Source of the DNA: Limnanthes douglasii subsp. nivea
Taxonomy: Eukaryota; Streptophyta; Magnoliopsida; Brassicales; Limnanthaceae
Assembly (NCBI GenBank): GCA_036936605.1
Contig: JAUPFV010000004.1
Span: 292,682,009-292,746,008, forward strand
Reading direction: 5' to 3'
Length of the DNA: 64,000 nucleotides
A model generated the notes under the pieces. That model was not told the origin of the DNA and did not search any database. It was given only the letters and a program-made list of their open reading frames with translations. Position numbers and translations under genes: made by a program. Below, in pieces: positions 33,847-46,385 of the stretch. Each line of letters starts with the position of its first letter. The stretch's first letter is position 1.

Positions 33847-35157
33847 TCAACTTATTCTCTTGACATAAGCTCCCAGATTTCCCCTTTCAATCAGATTCTG
33901 CACCTCATGTTTCAAAGCGATACAATCTTCGGTGTTGTGGCCAATATCATGATGATATTGACAAAAACAAGTATTACGACTTTCCCTAGGAGATTGAAGC
34001 GTTGATGGCTTCTTGAAATGCACCTCATCTTTTGTTTTTTCATAGATGGTTGCCATATTTTCTTTCAACTCAGCGAACCACTCCGGTTGGACCTAAGGTC
34101 CTCGTTTATTTTTGGACTGCTGGCTCTAAGCTGGAGTTGGGTGGGATTGAGTCTGTTTGGACCTATTGGGCCCTTGTTCGGTTTCTTTGGCCTTGTACCC
34201 GGATTGATTCCGATTCAGAGCAGCTAGGGCAGACCTTACTTGCATGGGTACCCTAGTCTTCTTTGTTTCATCTATGTTAATTTGTTTTCCCACCTGATTC
34301 AGGAAACCGCCCCAGGTCATGGCATTCTTCCTAGTTACTGAATCGGTCAGATTTACAAGGTTTAGCACTTTTCTCAAAGAAGTTATTGCTACCTGCTCAA
34401 AGCAATCAGTTAACCCATTCTTCGTGTTTACGAAACGGCTTATATAGTCTTTCAGTGATTCATTTGGCTCTTGGACACAATGGATAATAATATTTTCATT
34501 TTCATTCACCTCCTTACTCCCCAAAAGCTGCCTTCAGAAGTCCACCCAAAACGTATCAAAGTTTTTGATACAGCATTGTGGTAAGCTGTTGTACCATTTC
34601 AAAGCACTTCTCGTAAAAGATTGGGAGAAGGCTCTACAAAGAAGTTTGTCATCATCATCAAAATTCATCATAAATTTTTTAAACTGTTCCAGATTGTTGT
34701 CCAGATCTTTGCTCTCATCATATTTTTCCATTTTAGTACTGTCAAACCTCTTATGAAAGTTTCCAGACAGTATCTTGGAAGACAGTGGCGATTGCCTCCA
34801 ATTTCGACCTCGACTAAATATTGTGTCTTCATTAGGTGTTGCAAAAATACCTGGCTCATCATGGAAAGCAAAAGGATCCATCAACAGTTGATTCACATGC
34901 CTACGACTATGGTTGTGGCTGTGAGACGACCCTTTTCCCAGATGCCTCTATAGTCTTCCATGCCCATCCCTATTTCTTGAATATTTTTTAACCAGCTTTT
35001 GTTTCTTCTTGGATATCCCCTCATTACTGCTGGATGACAAGGACTTTTCAAGCTCATCCTCATTTGAGGAGCTACTAGAGGACTCAGACTCTGAGCTCTC
35101 CACCGACTTGGACCGGTGAGATTTCTTGGAACTCACATGGGTCTTTTTTGTGCTCAC
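33847..35157 (-). pseudogene. Gag of the outer Gypsy element, frame-broken
   Basis: Four pieces lie in order. 35157-34948 is a Ser/Glu-rich N-terminus. 34896-34534 is the start of the gag domain (RFDSTKMEKYDESKDLDNNLEQF, LKWYNSLPQCCIKNFDTFW). 34524-34126 is the rest (LKDYISRFVNTKNGLTDC, FLNQVGKQINIDETKK). 34068-33847 is the zinc-knuckle region (CFCQYHHDIGHNTEDC). Small frameshifts separate them. It lies just inside the 5' LTR, as expected for gag. Confidence 0.87.
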
Positions 35158-35448
35158 GTGAGTCTTTGCTGATGGATCGTTCTCCCTTGGGTTGTCAATA
35201 TGTTGAATGGCTGACGCTTTTGATTTTTATTTTAAACCCATCTCTGTCTTTTTAGTGGCTCTCAAAGCTTCTATTTCAGCTTTCAACCTGTCTCGATCTT
35301 CGGTCGTGTACTTATTGTTTTCTACCACCACCTACATCAAAGGCGATGCCACTACTTGCTCTTCCAGATTCATCCGAACTAGTTTTTCTTGCTAGTTTTG
35401 AATGCTAGATTCAGGTACCTTCCACTCCCACTGTGGTCACCAATTTGG

Positions 35449-35821
35449 TGTGGTTTTTTAAAATTGAGGGTAATTTTATCAAGTGTTTTGGAGAGTTTCA
35501 GAGTATTAAATGTTTGGGTGTTTTGTAGTAAGAGATTTAAGCTGTCTGGTTGTATTAAATGTTCATTACCCTCATTAATGAAAGTAGGTGAGTATTTATA
35601 CCCTTAATTATTGACCTATGGGCTTTCGGTTCAAGTTCTGAAACCGGGTCAAGTTTATGGACCCATTTACTTAATAAGCTGTTTAGCACCTAGCTTTGTC
35701 AAAAGGTGTTTAGTTATTTAATACTTGTGTCCTCTCCTGATAGTTTAGTAGGTAATTATTGTCTGAATTTCCCTTGTCCGGATTTCTTAGTGAGTAGTGG
35801 TGAATTCGTTCGGACTCATCA
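35449..35821 (-). mobile_element. Outer Gypsy 5' LTR (373 bp)
   Basis: Plus-strand TGTGGTTTTTTAAAATTG...GGACTCATCA, homologous to 16202-16575 and 18111-18477. On the minus strand it is followed by the CCAAATTGGTGACCACAG start of the internal region. Confidence 0.87.
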
Positions 35822-35822
35822 G

Positions 35823-36300
35823 TATGTATGTGAACTAACAAGCATAAAGCCATGTTAGATTAGAGTTTGTAAGAATATGTATCCTTGTTAGAACAAAACA
35901 TGAGATTTTTTAAGAGATGCACGTATGGTGTATGAGTTATTCGACATCTCTAATAATCGAGTATGAAATTCTGATACATTTCTGTAAAAACAAATTGATG
36001 TGTTTGGTCACTAATAAACTTACTAGCTTAGTTATGGTTCATTGACGATTATATATTAATCATGGATCGTCATGATGTCCTTGATCAAGTATCACATTGT
36101 GCCATTTTTAGGCCTCTTTGTACCTGTAATGGGCCACAACATGCCATTTTTGGGCCAAAACATACATTATAGAGAAGATTCGAGTATGATGAACAATAGT
36201 CTCCCATTTTAGAAAGAAGTACTATTTTAAATTTCACCACATCATGAACATTTGTAGAAACATATAGAATATCCATTAGTATGCTAATATATTTTTAAGA
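35823..36300. repeat. Dispersed repeat F, copy C (right part)
   Basis: AACTAACAAGCATAAAGCC and the following GTTTG/TAAGAATATGTATCCTTGTTAG block match AACAAGCAAACAGAAAGCC and ACAAGGATATGTGTTATCGC at 5805-5860. F is thus resumed after the Gypsy insertion. The far end is uncertain because similarity fades. Confidence 0.6.
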
Positions 36301-39300
36301 TAGATGAATTTTATTCAAACTCTAAAGCTGAAATAGATAATCCTTAGGCATCTAAGACACCACTTGGACGATTGTAGGTCATTACTGATGTATTTCGATG
36401 ACCATACATTCATATTATTACTAACATACTTCCTAAAACTCACGAAGTCAAAACAAACTAAATACATCCCTTAAAACACCGAAAATATATACAAGCATAC
36501 ACATTATACATAAAATACAAAAAATACATGTATAAGATATGAGGCAACACAACATAAAATCCCTAAAATAAAATAAGAAGGAAAATAACATAATAATTCT
36601 TTTGTGGAACTAAATAACTTGGTCGCGACTCAAATATCCTCTAAAATAACAGGTTGTGGCATAGTGCTAGAATCAAACGCCCATTAATTGCACTTTTTAA
36701 CACCCTTTAGTTATGACTTTCCCTTATTCCATGTTGAAGTTTGGGATAATGAACAAGGGTTCATGGATGTTTGGGGAGATTTTTGCTCTCTATCACTCTC
36801 CAGTGCGTAGGTATGTCATATATGATAACTCAAGTAGCTATGAGACTATTGTTGAGGCCATGAGGTCAAAATATACCATTTTAAAACACTAAATATGTTT
36901 ATTGGATGACATAGGCTAGTAAGGACTCCAAAAAAACATGGGAATAATAATGGTATCGCATGTTATGATAATTCTGAATGTGATCTAAGCATAAAATAGG
37001 TTCTGAAAGAAGAATTATACACATTCCTATGTACTATAAAGCAAACTAAGCCTCTAGACTTGACTCATTTGTGATTTGATCATAAGGCTCTACTTTAGTT
37101 TTTATTATTATTGTATTGTAGAATGAAATAGGACTAAGTGACCATGTACACCTAAAAATGTTAAAAGAAATTATATTTATAAATTATATTTCTCTTATAT
37201 GTGGTTTTGAAACCAAATTTTGTGAACCAAATTCAAAGGTTAACCTCAAAGTTATTATTCGGTTATGTTCCTCAACCGATAGCAAATCTAGTCACTGTGA
37301 GGTTGGATTTGAGTTATATTTAACCCTAATATGGTTGACAAAAACATTAATTAAATTCGCTCCCACTTTATAAACTGCAGTACTACCTTACTTCATACTC
37401 GATATTCTTTCAATATTTTATTGTTTATGGTTTTGATATAAAGTCGATAAATAACCCATTTGTTCTTACCTTCTAAATCAAATATTTGTCCAGTAAAAGG
37501 TTAAAGTATGATAAAAGTTTATCTCATCTTTCTCACGAAAAAAATGTAGAGAAATTTGGTCTAAATTTGGAGACATAAATTATAAATACTTTAAAAATTT
37601 ATTAAAAACATGTTTTTCTATACTAAAATTATGTTATAAATGGTATTATCACTAGTATTTACTTAAAACGTTGTGTCCACTTTGATTAGCTATTATAAGA
37701 GGTTTTCGGGAAAACCTAATATCTTGGGGTTATTGGGGTCTCTACTAGATTAGTGGCCTTGTCATGAACAAAGTACCAGAACAAGATAAAGTTAGTATGA
37801 TTTTTCATATTTTTAACCTTAAAAAAAAGATTCCTTAGTTAGTATCGGTTTTTATACCATGGTGGGTTTAATGCAGATATTTTTAAAAAAATCATAGGAT
37901 AACGTGGATACAAACATATACTCGGTATACTAAAACATTTTCACCTTTAAGAAGATTAATCATTCATGGAACTCCTCTTTTGTGGCTTAGATTTCAAAGT
38001 ATGTGGACACGTATAAAACTAAAGAGTTTAGACTCATAGCTTGTCACAATGTAGTATATAAAATTACTTTTAAAATATTTGCAAGCATAATTAAAAGGTA
38101 CTTCCTTAAACTGGTTAATGTCTTACAAAAAAAATTCACTAAAGATATGGAAAATTCAAATAATATATTTGTCTTGTAGGAGTTGATGAGAGAATACCAA
38201 ACTAATAGAATAAAACACCATATCTCCCTTCAAAAACAGATATTTTTCAAGTTTTTGACAAAGTAATATGACACATTATCCTTGATATTCTTGTTGTAAA
38301 CTTCTCATATAAGATAATCACCTAAATCCTTCAATACCTCAGATTTCATTTCTATTTTATTAATATCAATAATGTTTCATATGGATTTTTTTAAAGCACA
38401 TAAAGTTTCCATCAAAGGAATTTTATCTCACCTTATATATTTTTTGAGGTAACACAAATATTAACATACATCATAAGATATAAAATCATGACTAGTAACT
38501 TTGCGTTCCACTAAAAATACAATATAATATCATAAACTTTTATGTTGTGAAAAGTTGTCAAGATTTTTTGTCATGCCAAATCCCAATCCCCATCGATATA
38601 AATGAGGTTTTTTATGAATTTGAGGAACTCTCCGACCTTGGTGTCATCTTAGAGAAATTTAGGATTTTTTTAATTATTTATCACATCAGCGAGATTATCC
38701 TAGAGATCTTTAACTTTGAGTTAGTATCTCTTCTAATCAAGTATATTTTAGTTATCCTTATTTTCTATCTATTAACATATTCTTACTGTAAGCATTTTCA
38801 ATGAACGAATAATTAGTTATTATAGTTTCTCAGTTATCACCAAAAATATGTTAAGAACCAAGATTAGTAATGGACGGTCAACTTTTCTTTCGCACGACGT
38901 ATTAATATCACATGATTCCTTTATAAAACTAAAGCGTGTACTAATGATGATGCTAAAGTTTCATTTATAATAATTGGAAATTTATGGATTCGGTCCTAAA
39001 TAAATGATAAAAGAAATGACTGGAAATAATTCTAAACTTGATGAGTTCACACGTACAAAAATGTTGATTAATCAATGACATTATATAATTTGGTCGACAC
39101 TTTTCATATCCCTTATCTTTTGGTTGGTCTTGCAGGAAAAACTTACTATTAGGTATAAAATAGTTGTGTAAGATATAACTAATACTAATGCGTTTGTGAT
39201 AATAGTGCTAAAAATATAAACTATCTAACTAATGGGTGTCTTATTATTACTTATATTTGAGACTTCACAAATTCGCGACTTAACCTGAAATGACAAGATA

Positions 39301-40870
39301 ATTTTTAGTCAAACATGGTTATCTTCGTCTTCCGAGTGGTCGTTCACCAATTCAAACATCTAGTTTCGTATGTACTTTAATGAAGCTACTAATGAGAAAA
39401 GAATAGAAAAATTCGATCTTCTCGAGTTCTATATCTCTAATTTGTGAGTTTCAAAGTGTATCGTCTTTGATATTCGTTAATATAATTTATGAGTTTCCAA
39501 GTGTATCGTCTTGGATATTCGTTATGATTTTGTAGTAAACGAGAATGTACAAGTTAATATTCTTATGATTTCTTTATTTCATATATTTTTTATACATATT
39601 TTTTAAAATTAAATCATTGATTGTCTAAGTATTATTAATTTTGATTTTTAGATCATTTTTTATATTGTATTTTAAACTGTATAATTTTTAACTATATTTT
39701 ATAATAAATATATTTTTGGTGCACTATTATACTATCTATAATTAATTATTAATGATATAATATAATCTATTATTAATGATATAATATAATTTAATCATAA
39801 AATATCATAATGTATATTTACAAACAACATAATTTTTAATATGTGTAAATTTCGTCACAAATATATTTGTTTACAACTTGATTCGGCCGAATAGGTCGTA
39901 ATATAATTTGTATATTATATTTAATATATTTTTAATATAAAATATATTTAAAATAGTTAAATATTAACAATAAGATTGAAGATATTATATTCAACGGAGC
40001 CTATAACTGGTCTACTCAGGCTAAGTCAGAAGATAAAAGACATTAAAACTATTAATAAGAAATCGATAATCTCATTTGTGATCTCCTCCACCCACCCCCA
40101 CAGATAAGGAATACATATCCAATTAGAGAAGTAACATTTATATTATACAAATATAACATAATTGTTCATTCTTTCATCAACTGGTTAGTCATTCAAAGAA
40201 GATTCTCTATAGTGAAAAATATTGGCATGGATGAACAATACAACACCTATTTTTGTTATTTGAATTATTGGCATGGCCGAAAATAATTCAACATTGCATT
40301 AGCAACATATTCGTATTGGCCTACTTGACTTCTTCTAACCAGTTATTGATCTTTTATTTTTTGGTTATACCAACTTTTGACGCACCAATTTTTGTATATT
40401 GGTTTAGTAAATTTTTTGAAAAAAAAACTGCGATAATTTTCGCAAATGATATTCGCATCAACAATGTCTCATTACATTTATTTTAGACGGAAGTTAAAAT
40501 TTTATTGATGTTAGAAACATGTCCATTGTGATACAGAGTATTGAAACGGAGTATTAATATTTACAGATTGTATGTAATCTTTATTTGTGAGACATTATAT
40601 TAGAAATTTAATTGTTTCCCTCCTTGTTCTTTAGTGTGATCTGGTTTGAATAACTCAAATGTCTTCCTCTTTGTTTCATGGTATTCCTCCAACTATTCAA
40701 CCATATCTACCTGTCATTGTTGATGCTTGCGACCTCCATCTAGCTTGTTACTCCTTATGTTTCAACCTGCAACAGAGAAAGATTATTGGTCAGGTTTTAA
40801 AACTTGCCTAGTGGTTAGTAAACATAAAACCATTAGTTTAAGAGTCTTAAATAACCTAGAGCCTGATTTG
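36301..40870. other. Gene-poor AT-rich DNA with short tandem duplications
   Basis: No gene is recognised in ~4.6 kb. Short direct duplications occur at 39439-39528 (45-bp unit, two copies, TGAGTTTC(A/C)AAGTGTATCG) and at about 39744-39795 (TTATTAATGATATAATATAA, two copies). Open frames here are short and match nothing I know. Confidence 0.55.
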
Positions 40871-40879
40871 CGAAGAATA

Positions 40880-41292
40880 GACAATCAGATTATTCTTTTA
40901 AAGTGAACTTAGCTAACCAATCTGCAACATCACTTTGTTCTCTAAAGATGTGTTTGATGATCATTTATGATTGAACTAAATTCCTGTAACATCTTAGAAT
41001 ATGTTCTAAATATCAATGAAATTTACCTAAAGCAAACATGTTGAACAACACTAAGGAATATATATCAACATCAATATTTTTCATATCATTTGTCTTATAA
41101 TATATAAAACCATGTAATAAAGCTTGTGTTTCAGCAACTAAGGGAGAACATTAACCAATAAGAAAATATTTGACAACAATTAACTCACTATGTTCATTTC
41201 GTATAATGAACCCACAGCAAGACTCACCATCAAAAAGCGTGAACCATCATAATTGAGTTTGAGCAATGCCTCCTGACTCCAAAATTTACTAA
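40880..41292 (-). pseudogene. Relic of a LINE-type ribonuclease H (RVT_3-like) domain
   Basis: On the minus strand, across stops and shifts, the order LKLNYDGSRFFDGESCCGFIIRN, VAETQALLHG, NIDVDIYSLVLFN and IIKHIFREQSDVADWLAKF follows the RNase H fold found at the end of plant non-LTR retrotransposons and in related host proteins. The first Asp, the Glu and the last Asp are kept; the third acid position appears changed (IYS for SDS). No reverse transcriptase is recognisable upstream, so this is a 3' fragment. Confidence 0.6.
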
Positions 41293-41798
41293 TCATTTTA
41301 TATTTTCAAAATTGAAATAGCATTATATACCGAATCATATATTGATTTTGAAATCTTCGATTAGCGGCATCAAAATTATTCGGATTCTAGCAAATTGATT
41401 ACCACCAACATCTTATCGAATCGAGACTTTTTACCTTAAGATTATATTGATATCGTTTAACATGTTATGGAATTTCTATTTTGCTATTTCAAAATTTCTT
41501 ACCTCAAAACTATGTTTCAATCATAACCATCATTCAAATTATATTTATGTGTTATTTTTGTTGGAAGTAAAAGTTAAAAACTCATTTTTTAATTAATTTA
41601 TTACTTTTCAAAAAAATATTAAATAAACAACCTTTTTATAAAGTTACTAAAAATGTATATTGGTGCATCTATGTATATGCTCTCGTATCTTTCATACTCG
41701 ATCCATCACGTTTTTATATTCACTTTGGTTTACTTTCATCTCCTCTCTTCCTCCAGAAGAAAGCGTAAATCTTTTGTTCACTTGGAAATCAACCAGTC

Positions 41799-41822
41799 CC
41801 CTCTCTATCTCTCTCTCTCAAA
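41799..41822 (+). promoter_or_regulatory. CT-rich patch before the AAR3-like gene
   Basis: A CTCTCTATCTCTCTCTC tract about 100 bp before the ATG. Pyrimidine patches like this are common around plant transcription starts and 5' leaders. Confidence 0.4.
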
Positions 41823-41916
41823 TTTAGATAGCCAATCGCACAGAGCTAGTGTCTCATCGAAATTCCGCCTATAGCTTTTCGCTCACGGATTGGTGAGCAT
41901 TTATCAGCTCTAATCC

Positions 41917-44900
41917 ATGGATTCATTCGACATTCTCGGCATATATCGCCGATATTGTGGTAACTCCCCCAAACTCTTCTTTACTATACTATTCTCATTC
42001 AATTTTGACAATTTTAATTTAGATGCCAAGCTTTTGTATCTTTTAGTTTGTTGAAACTTGATTTGTTGTTCCAAAGGTAAGATCTTTTGAGGAACAAAGT
42101 TTACATAGCGTCTGTTGTTAGCTAATGTTATTGAAACCTCTAGTTTTCTTTAGCTGAATTGCATGTAGATTGTATTTTGTTGTTGTTGTTGTTGTGTTGC
42201 TGTTGTTGTTTGCAATATATGATCGGTTGATTAGGGTTCTTGGGAACTTTGGGCTGTAGAAATGAGTGTTGTTTGGCTGAACTTAGGTCTTTAACAACAA
42301 TGCATAAAGTAAATATAGATTTCTCACCTTTAAGAAGTGAAATGTTGATACTTTGGTTGCATTCGATGTCCCTTTGATTTCTGGTTACTTCTAAGGCGAT
42401 GTGAAAGGTGTTGTTAAGGCACAATTTGGATACCAGGGCTTCTTTTAGAAAGGGTTTGTTCCAAAATTGAATTTGCTTAGAAAGGAGATGCTGCAGATTA
42501 TGAATCAAATAATTTACGGCAAAGGAAAGAGATTTCGGTCTATCCTCGTGTTCCATTTATTGACTCCGTAATCTTTCCTTGCAGACATTAGATTGAAAAT
42601 TCCAAAACATTACCAAGAAGAATGTTACAGACAAGATGACGAGTCACATAAAGGCAAAGCTGCTAGAGACGAGTTAGCGCGGCTCTTACAATTAGTTGAT
42701 TCAAACTTTCATGCTAGGTATGCAACTCGTGATTTCCATATACTGTTACATTGGGCATTGAGATGATAAAACACCCTTCATTTTGCCATCTGAAGTTATA
42801 CAAAACTATATCGAATGCAGTTTAATGTGTTTTTTCTGGCAGGTATTCCATTTTTGATGAATTGTCCGTGCTGAAGTCGCAATTAGACTTCATGGTAGGA
42901 TTTTCTTTCGTTGAAGTTCTTCAATATAAAAAATCATTACGATGAATGTACTTGTTCAACCAACTTTGCTCTTGTTGGGAGCATACGTTTGCTGTTGGAC
43001 ATGCCCATTGTAGTGTTACGACAGACACCGTGGCTGTTACCTAATATACTACGTCTTAAACAGGGAGAATATTCTGAGTTTTCACGTTTCTACGATTTTG
43101 CTTTTTTCATATGTCGAGAAAAAGGACAAAAGAATATCAGTAAGTTTTTTCTTTTATATATCAGTTAGAATTTCGCAATTACCTTCAATATAAATGTGGC
43201 CGGTTGTTTCTATAAGTTTTTGATTTGCTTACCCACTTTGTTTTCTCTGAAAAAAAACAGCTGTAAGCAGAGCAGTCACAGCATGGAAATTGTTGTTAGC
43301 CGGGAGGTTTCGTTTACTTAACCAATGGTGTGACTTTGTTGAGGTATGACTGGTAATATGCTTTCAGTTTCCTCCCATTTGATTGTAAACATTGGTAATT
43401 TGGTACACTCTTAGAAAATTATGTGACCTTGGTGGTTTGCTCAAAAAACTTCACCGTAAAACCAATCTGTTATTTTATCAACTTTGAAGATGGCTAAAAC
43501 ATTTGTGCCGGGCCCTCGACAATTAAGCAATAGTTATTTTTTTTTTTTTATGGCAGTAACAACAATAAATTTAGGAACTAATCATCTTTATCTTACTGAG
43601 CCCGCCATCATGTTATACTTGATATATAAGTGACACAGCTATTGGTACCTTATACGATATTGCATAGCCTCTATTGTTGAGCACACTTGTTAGAAGGCTT
43701 TGTGCTCCCATATTTTTCCTTACCTGTACCGGAGGATGAATTAGGAAACTAATGTCTATCTGTTGGTCAGGCTTCACAGAGCCGATTGTATTATTAACCT
43801 TTCTTTACTTAGATATGAAGAGTACTAATCTCTTAAACTCTTTAATAGAAAAATCAACGACATAATATCTCCGAGGATACTTGGCAACAAGTTTTAGTAT
43901 TCAGCTGGTGTGTACATGAGAATCTTGCAGGTTATGATCCTGAAGGTATTTTTTCTTTAAAAATTATGATGAAGAAGAAAGTTTTATATTTCCTTTTTTT
44001 GTAAGTGAATTTAATAGACATTTGATGTAATTATTGTATTCGCAGGTGCTTGGCCTGTTCTGATAGACGACTTTGTGGAGCATATGTATAGGTTTGCTAA
44101 CTGAACATCTAAGAGCATCTGAAACCTAGATTACGTGTTATAATAAATTGGTCTTAAACACACATGCATACAACAAATTGGCCAAAATAGCAATCAGCTA
44201 CGGTAATTGTCATTTGGTTTACCCGAATTGCTGAACACTATTCATGTGCCAAAACATTATTTTCATACATCTTCTCTAACTTTTATCTCTCAACGGTTAC
44301 TTAAATCTTTTATTTTTCCCTTTTCAACAAACTTTCTTACATAAATAGTGTGTTATGTTTTTCCATTATATAGAATATTTTGCGACACAAGAAAGGTTTT
44401 TCTTTTCTTTCATTTTCTCTCAATGATTTTCAGTATTTAGCTAGTGATATGATTCATTTATTCATAAGATTACGAGTATACTGAAAACTATTGTATTATT
44501 GAAATATTAATATACAAACTTAAACATATTCGACTAAATAATCACTGTTTGAAATATAACCGGGGGGATTGAGCCTTAGCTTTTGTGGATGCTCTAAGAA
44601 AGCTACGGCTTCTTTTCCGGGATACTACACAAGTACTTTGTCTTATCTAGCTACTACTAATCAAATAGATTCTTCCCCTAGTTTGTTATATATCTCGTTA
44701 AAATTATGTACATTCATTAGAGGGTCATATCGATACATGATTTCTTGAAGTTCAGCCAGTTATTAATGTGAATGAATTTTCCATCGTAAATTCGGTTACT
44801 TCTCTTGTATATCTTAAGCATTGCATGAAATTTCACGGAATGTAGGATAATATCTACTAGGAAAGTAGAAAGTTGTTAAATCTAACTGCATTAGCAATTA

Positions 44901-45568
44901 AAATAAATGTTGGAAAGAGGTTTCAGTTCTGATATATATGTATGTATACAATTTTTACACATGCATAGTTTGCAGGAGAATCTGATAGATCAAGTTAAGT
45001 TCAAAAACAATAGTGGATATCTAAGCCGTGATGCTCTCACTTTTGTAAAACCTCCATAGAATGAGGAAAGATCGAAGTATATGCTAAAAATGAATCATCA
45101 TCCATCTTGCAGAATCTTAGGCCCCAAGGCAAATGCTAAAAGCCTCTGTAGCTGCGGCGAGTGGGAGTCGCAAACAAATCTCTGTGCAGGTTTTCTTCAC
45201 AAAACAACAATTACTCCTGTTCCAATTCCAAATTTGTAGTTCGAGCTTTAACATACATTTTTGCTACAGGAATCGAAAATAGCCATGGTTTGAAAAGGAA
45301 GTTGGGTGACGAAGACGAGGAGATGGGATCCTCAGAAACCCTAATTTCTCCGTCAAGTTTGAAAAGAAGTAGGCTTTTTGCTCACAGAGAAGTAAACGGC
45401 GAGGGTAGTTCAGCTACTGGTGGTGATGCTATGGAGGTTGCGAAACAAAGTGGTCCAATGGGTTCTAATTGTGCAGTCGAAGGATGTCTCTCGCAAGGAT
45501 TTGCGAGTCTCTTATCACCGACTTCCTCTTGTTTGCAATTTGGTCGTGAAAGCAGAGCGTCCTCTTAA
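41917..45568 (+). CDS. AAR3: AAR3/DCN1-like protein (DUF298/PONY, cullin neddylation), nine exons, intact
   Basis: Exons: 41917-41959, 42585-42717, 42843-42894, 43064-43139, 43261-43343, 43849-43945, 44046-44091, 45113-45189, 45270-45568. All introns have GT/AG borders and the phases join, giving 301 residues without a stop. MDSFDILGIYRRYC starts the protein. Residues ~10-180 form the PONY/DUF298 domain, with EFSRFYDFAFFICREKGQKN, TAWKLLLAGRFRLLNQWCDF, NISEDTWQQVLVFSWCVHENL and YDPEGAWPVLIDDFVEHMY. A Cys pair (LCSCGEW) follows near 190, then an acidic and basic tail (GLKRKLGDEDEE, LKRSRLF) ending LSQGFASLL. DCN1-like proteins bind cullins and promote NEDD8 attachment; Arabidopsis AAR3 affects root response to 2,4-D. 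The Cys pair and tail point to AAR3 rather than the shorter DCN1 homologues. Intron 7 (~1.0 kb) carries a MITE. Confidence 0.92.
44113..44594. mobile_element. MITE (PIF/Harbinger-like) in intron 7 of the AAR3-like gene
   Basis: GAGCATC at 44113-44119 and GATGCTC at 44588-44594 form short terminal inverted repeats flanked by TAA on both sides (44110-44112 and 44595-44597), the 3-bp target type of PIF/Harbinger elements. About 480 bp, AT-rich, no ORF. The inverted repeats beyond 7 bp are weak. Confidence 0.5.
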
Positions 45569-45931
45569 ATGTAGGTCTGCCGGTCTACGAACATCAGTGT
45601 CAGAATCTCCATTTATACCTATCTGTAACTATCTCTTGACAGAGTTCTTGTTGGATATTGTTAGTGTGCTATTGTACTGTAGCTGTTAGGAATCATGCTC
45701 TATACTTCAGTCTGCATTAAAACATACCTGTAAACTAATTTTGTCCGATCTTTTGCATTAGTTCTGTCGCTGGGACTTTGGGTTTTATAGGTTATATTTT
45801 AGAGAAAAGTACCAGTAAATACATTTTCAATTATTTAATTACGTACCCGTTTTTTATAGTGTAACTTGGTACTTCGAATTGAAATTTTGACGAAAATACT
45901 TCCGACCATATATACCTGCCGGTACCTCGAG
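45569..45931. other. 3' flank of the AAR3-like gene
   Basis: Likely 3' UTR and intergenic DNA. Possible plant poly(A) context occurs near 45715-45770 (TTAAAACATA, GTCTGCATTAAAA). No further gene is seen. Confidence 0.4.
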
Positions 45932-46385
45932 GTGTTTGCAATTTTCAAGGTATCATGAGACTTGTTTGCAATTCAGGATTTCCTGAACAACTTTTAGGAT
46001 ATTATGAGAGTTGTTTGCAGCTCACAGGATTTTCTGAACAATTCTCATGATATCATGAGAATTGTTTGCAACTCAGGATTTCCTGAACAACTCTCAGGAT
46101 ATCATGAGAATTGTTTGCAACTCAGAATTTCCTGAACAATTTTCAGGATATCCTAAGAGTTGTTTGCAACTCAGGATTTCCTGAACAATTCTCAGGATTT
46201 ATTGAACAACTCTCAGGATATCATGAGAATTGTTTGCAACTCAGGATTTCCTGAACAACTCCCAAGATATCATGAGAATTGTTTGCAACTTAGGATTTCC
46301 TGAACAATTTTTAGAATATCATGAGAATTGTTTGCAACTCAGGATTTCCTAAACAACTCTTAGGATATCACGAGAGTTGTTACTG
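45932..46385. repeat. Minisatellite, ~50-bp unit, eight copies
   Basis: The anchor TTGTTTGCA recurs at about 45962, 46011, 46062, 46111, 46160, 46230, 46279 and 46329: spacing 49-51 bp except one 70-bp step. Each unit contains GGATTTCCTGAACAA and GGATATCATGAGA, with short palindromes such as GATATC. It starts ~360 bp after the AAR3-like stop codon. Confidence 0.93.

Larger units (their letters stand above)
16201..35822 (-). mobile_element. Large Ty3/Gypsy (Tat/Retand-like) element with duplicated 3' end and nested insertion, ~19.6 kb
   Basis: The outer LTRs are 16202-16575 and 35449-35821. The six bases TATGTA flank the unit at 16195-16200 and 35823-35828, with one extra base at each LTR end, and repeat F continues across the gap, showing a single insertion site. 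On the minus strand the order is 5' LTR, gag, protease, RT, RNase H, integrase; then, on the opposite strand, an antisense ORF; then the 3' LTR. This pol-plus-antisense-ORF layout is known from Retand-type Tat elements. Beside the 5' LTR the minus strand reads CCAAATTGGTGACCACAGTGG, where the primer site should lie. Inner duplications are described separately. The element is defective. Confidence 0.85.

Noticed and set aside
37158..38804. Open frames of 70-85 codons in gene-poor DNA
   Set aside because: Hydrophobic, AT-driven composition without motifs, splice partners or promoter; consistent with chance.
42140..42556. 138-codon minus-strand ORF in intron 1 of the AAR3-like gene
   Set aside because: It ends in Asn/Gln runs from a GTT repeat and has no recognisable domain; lying inside a well-supported intron, it is probably chance.
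45932..46385. Regular 50-bp repeats that resemble a CRISPR array at first sight
   Set aside because: There are no unique spacers: the whole unit is repeated, and the context is a plant nuclear gene.
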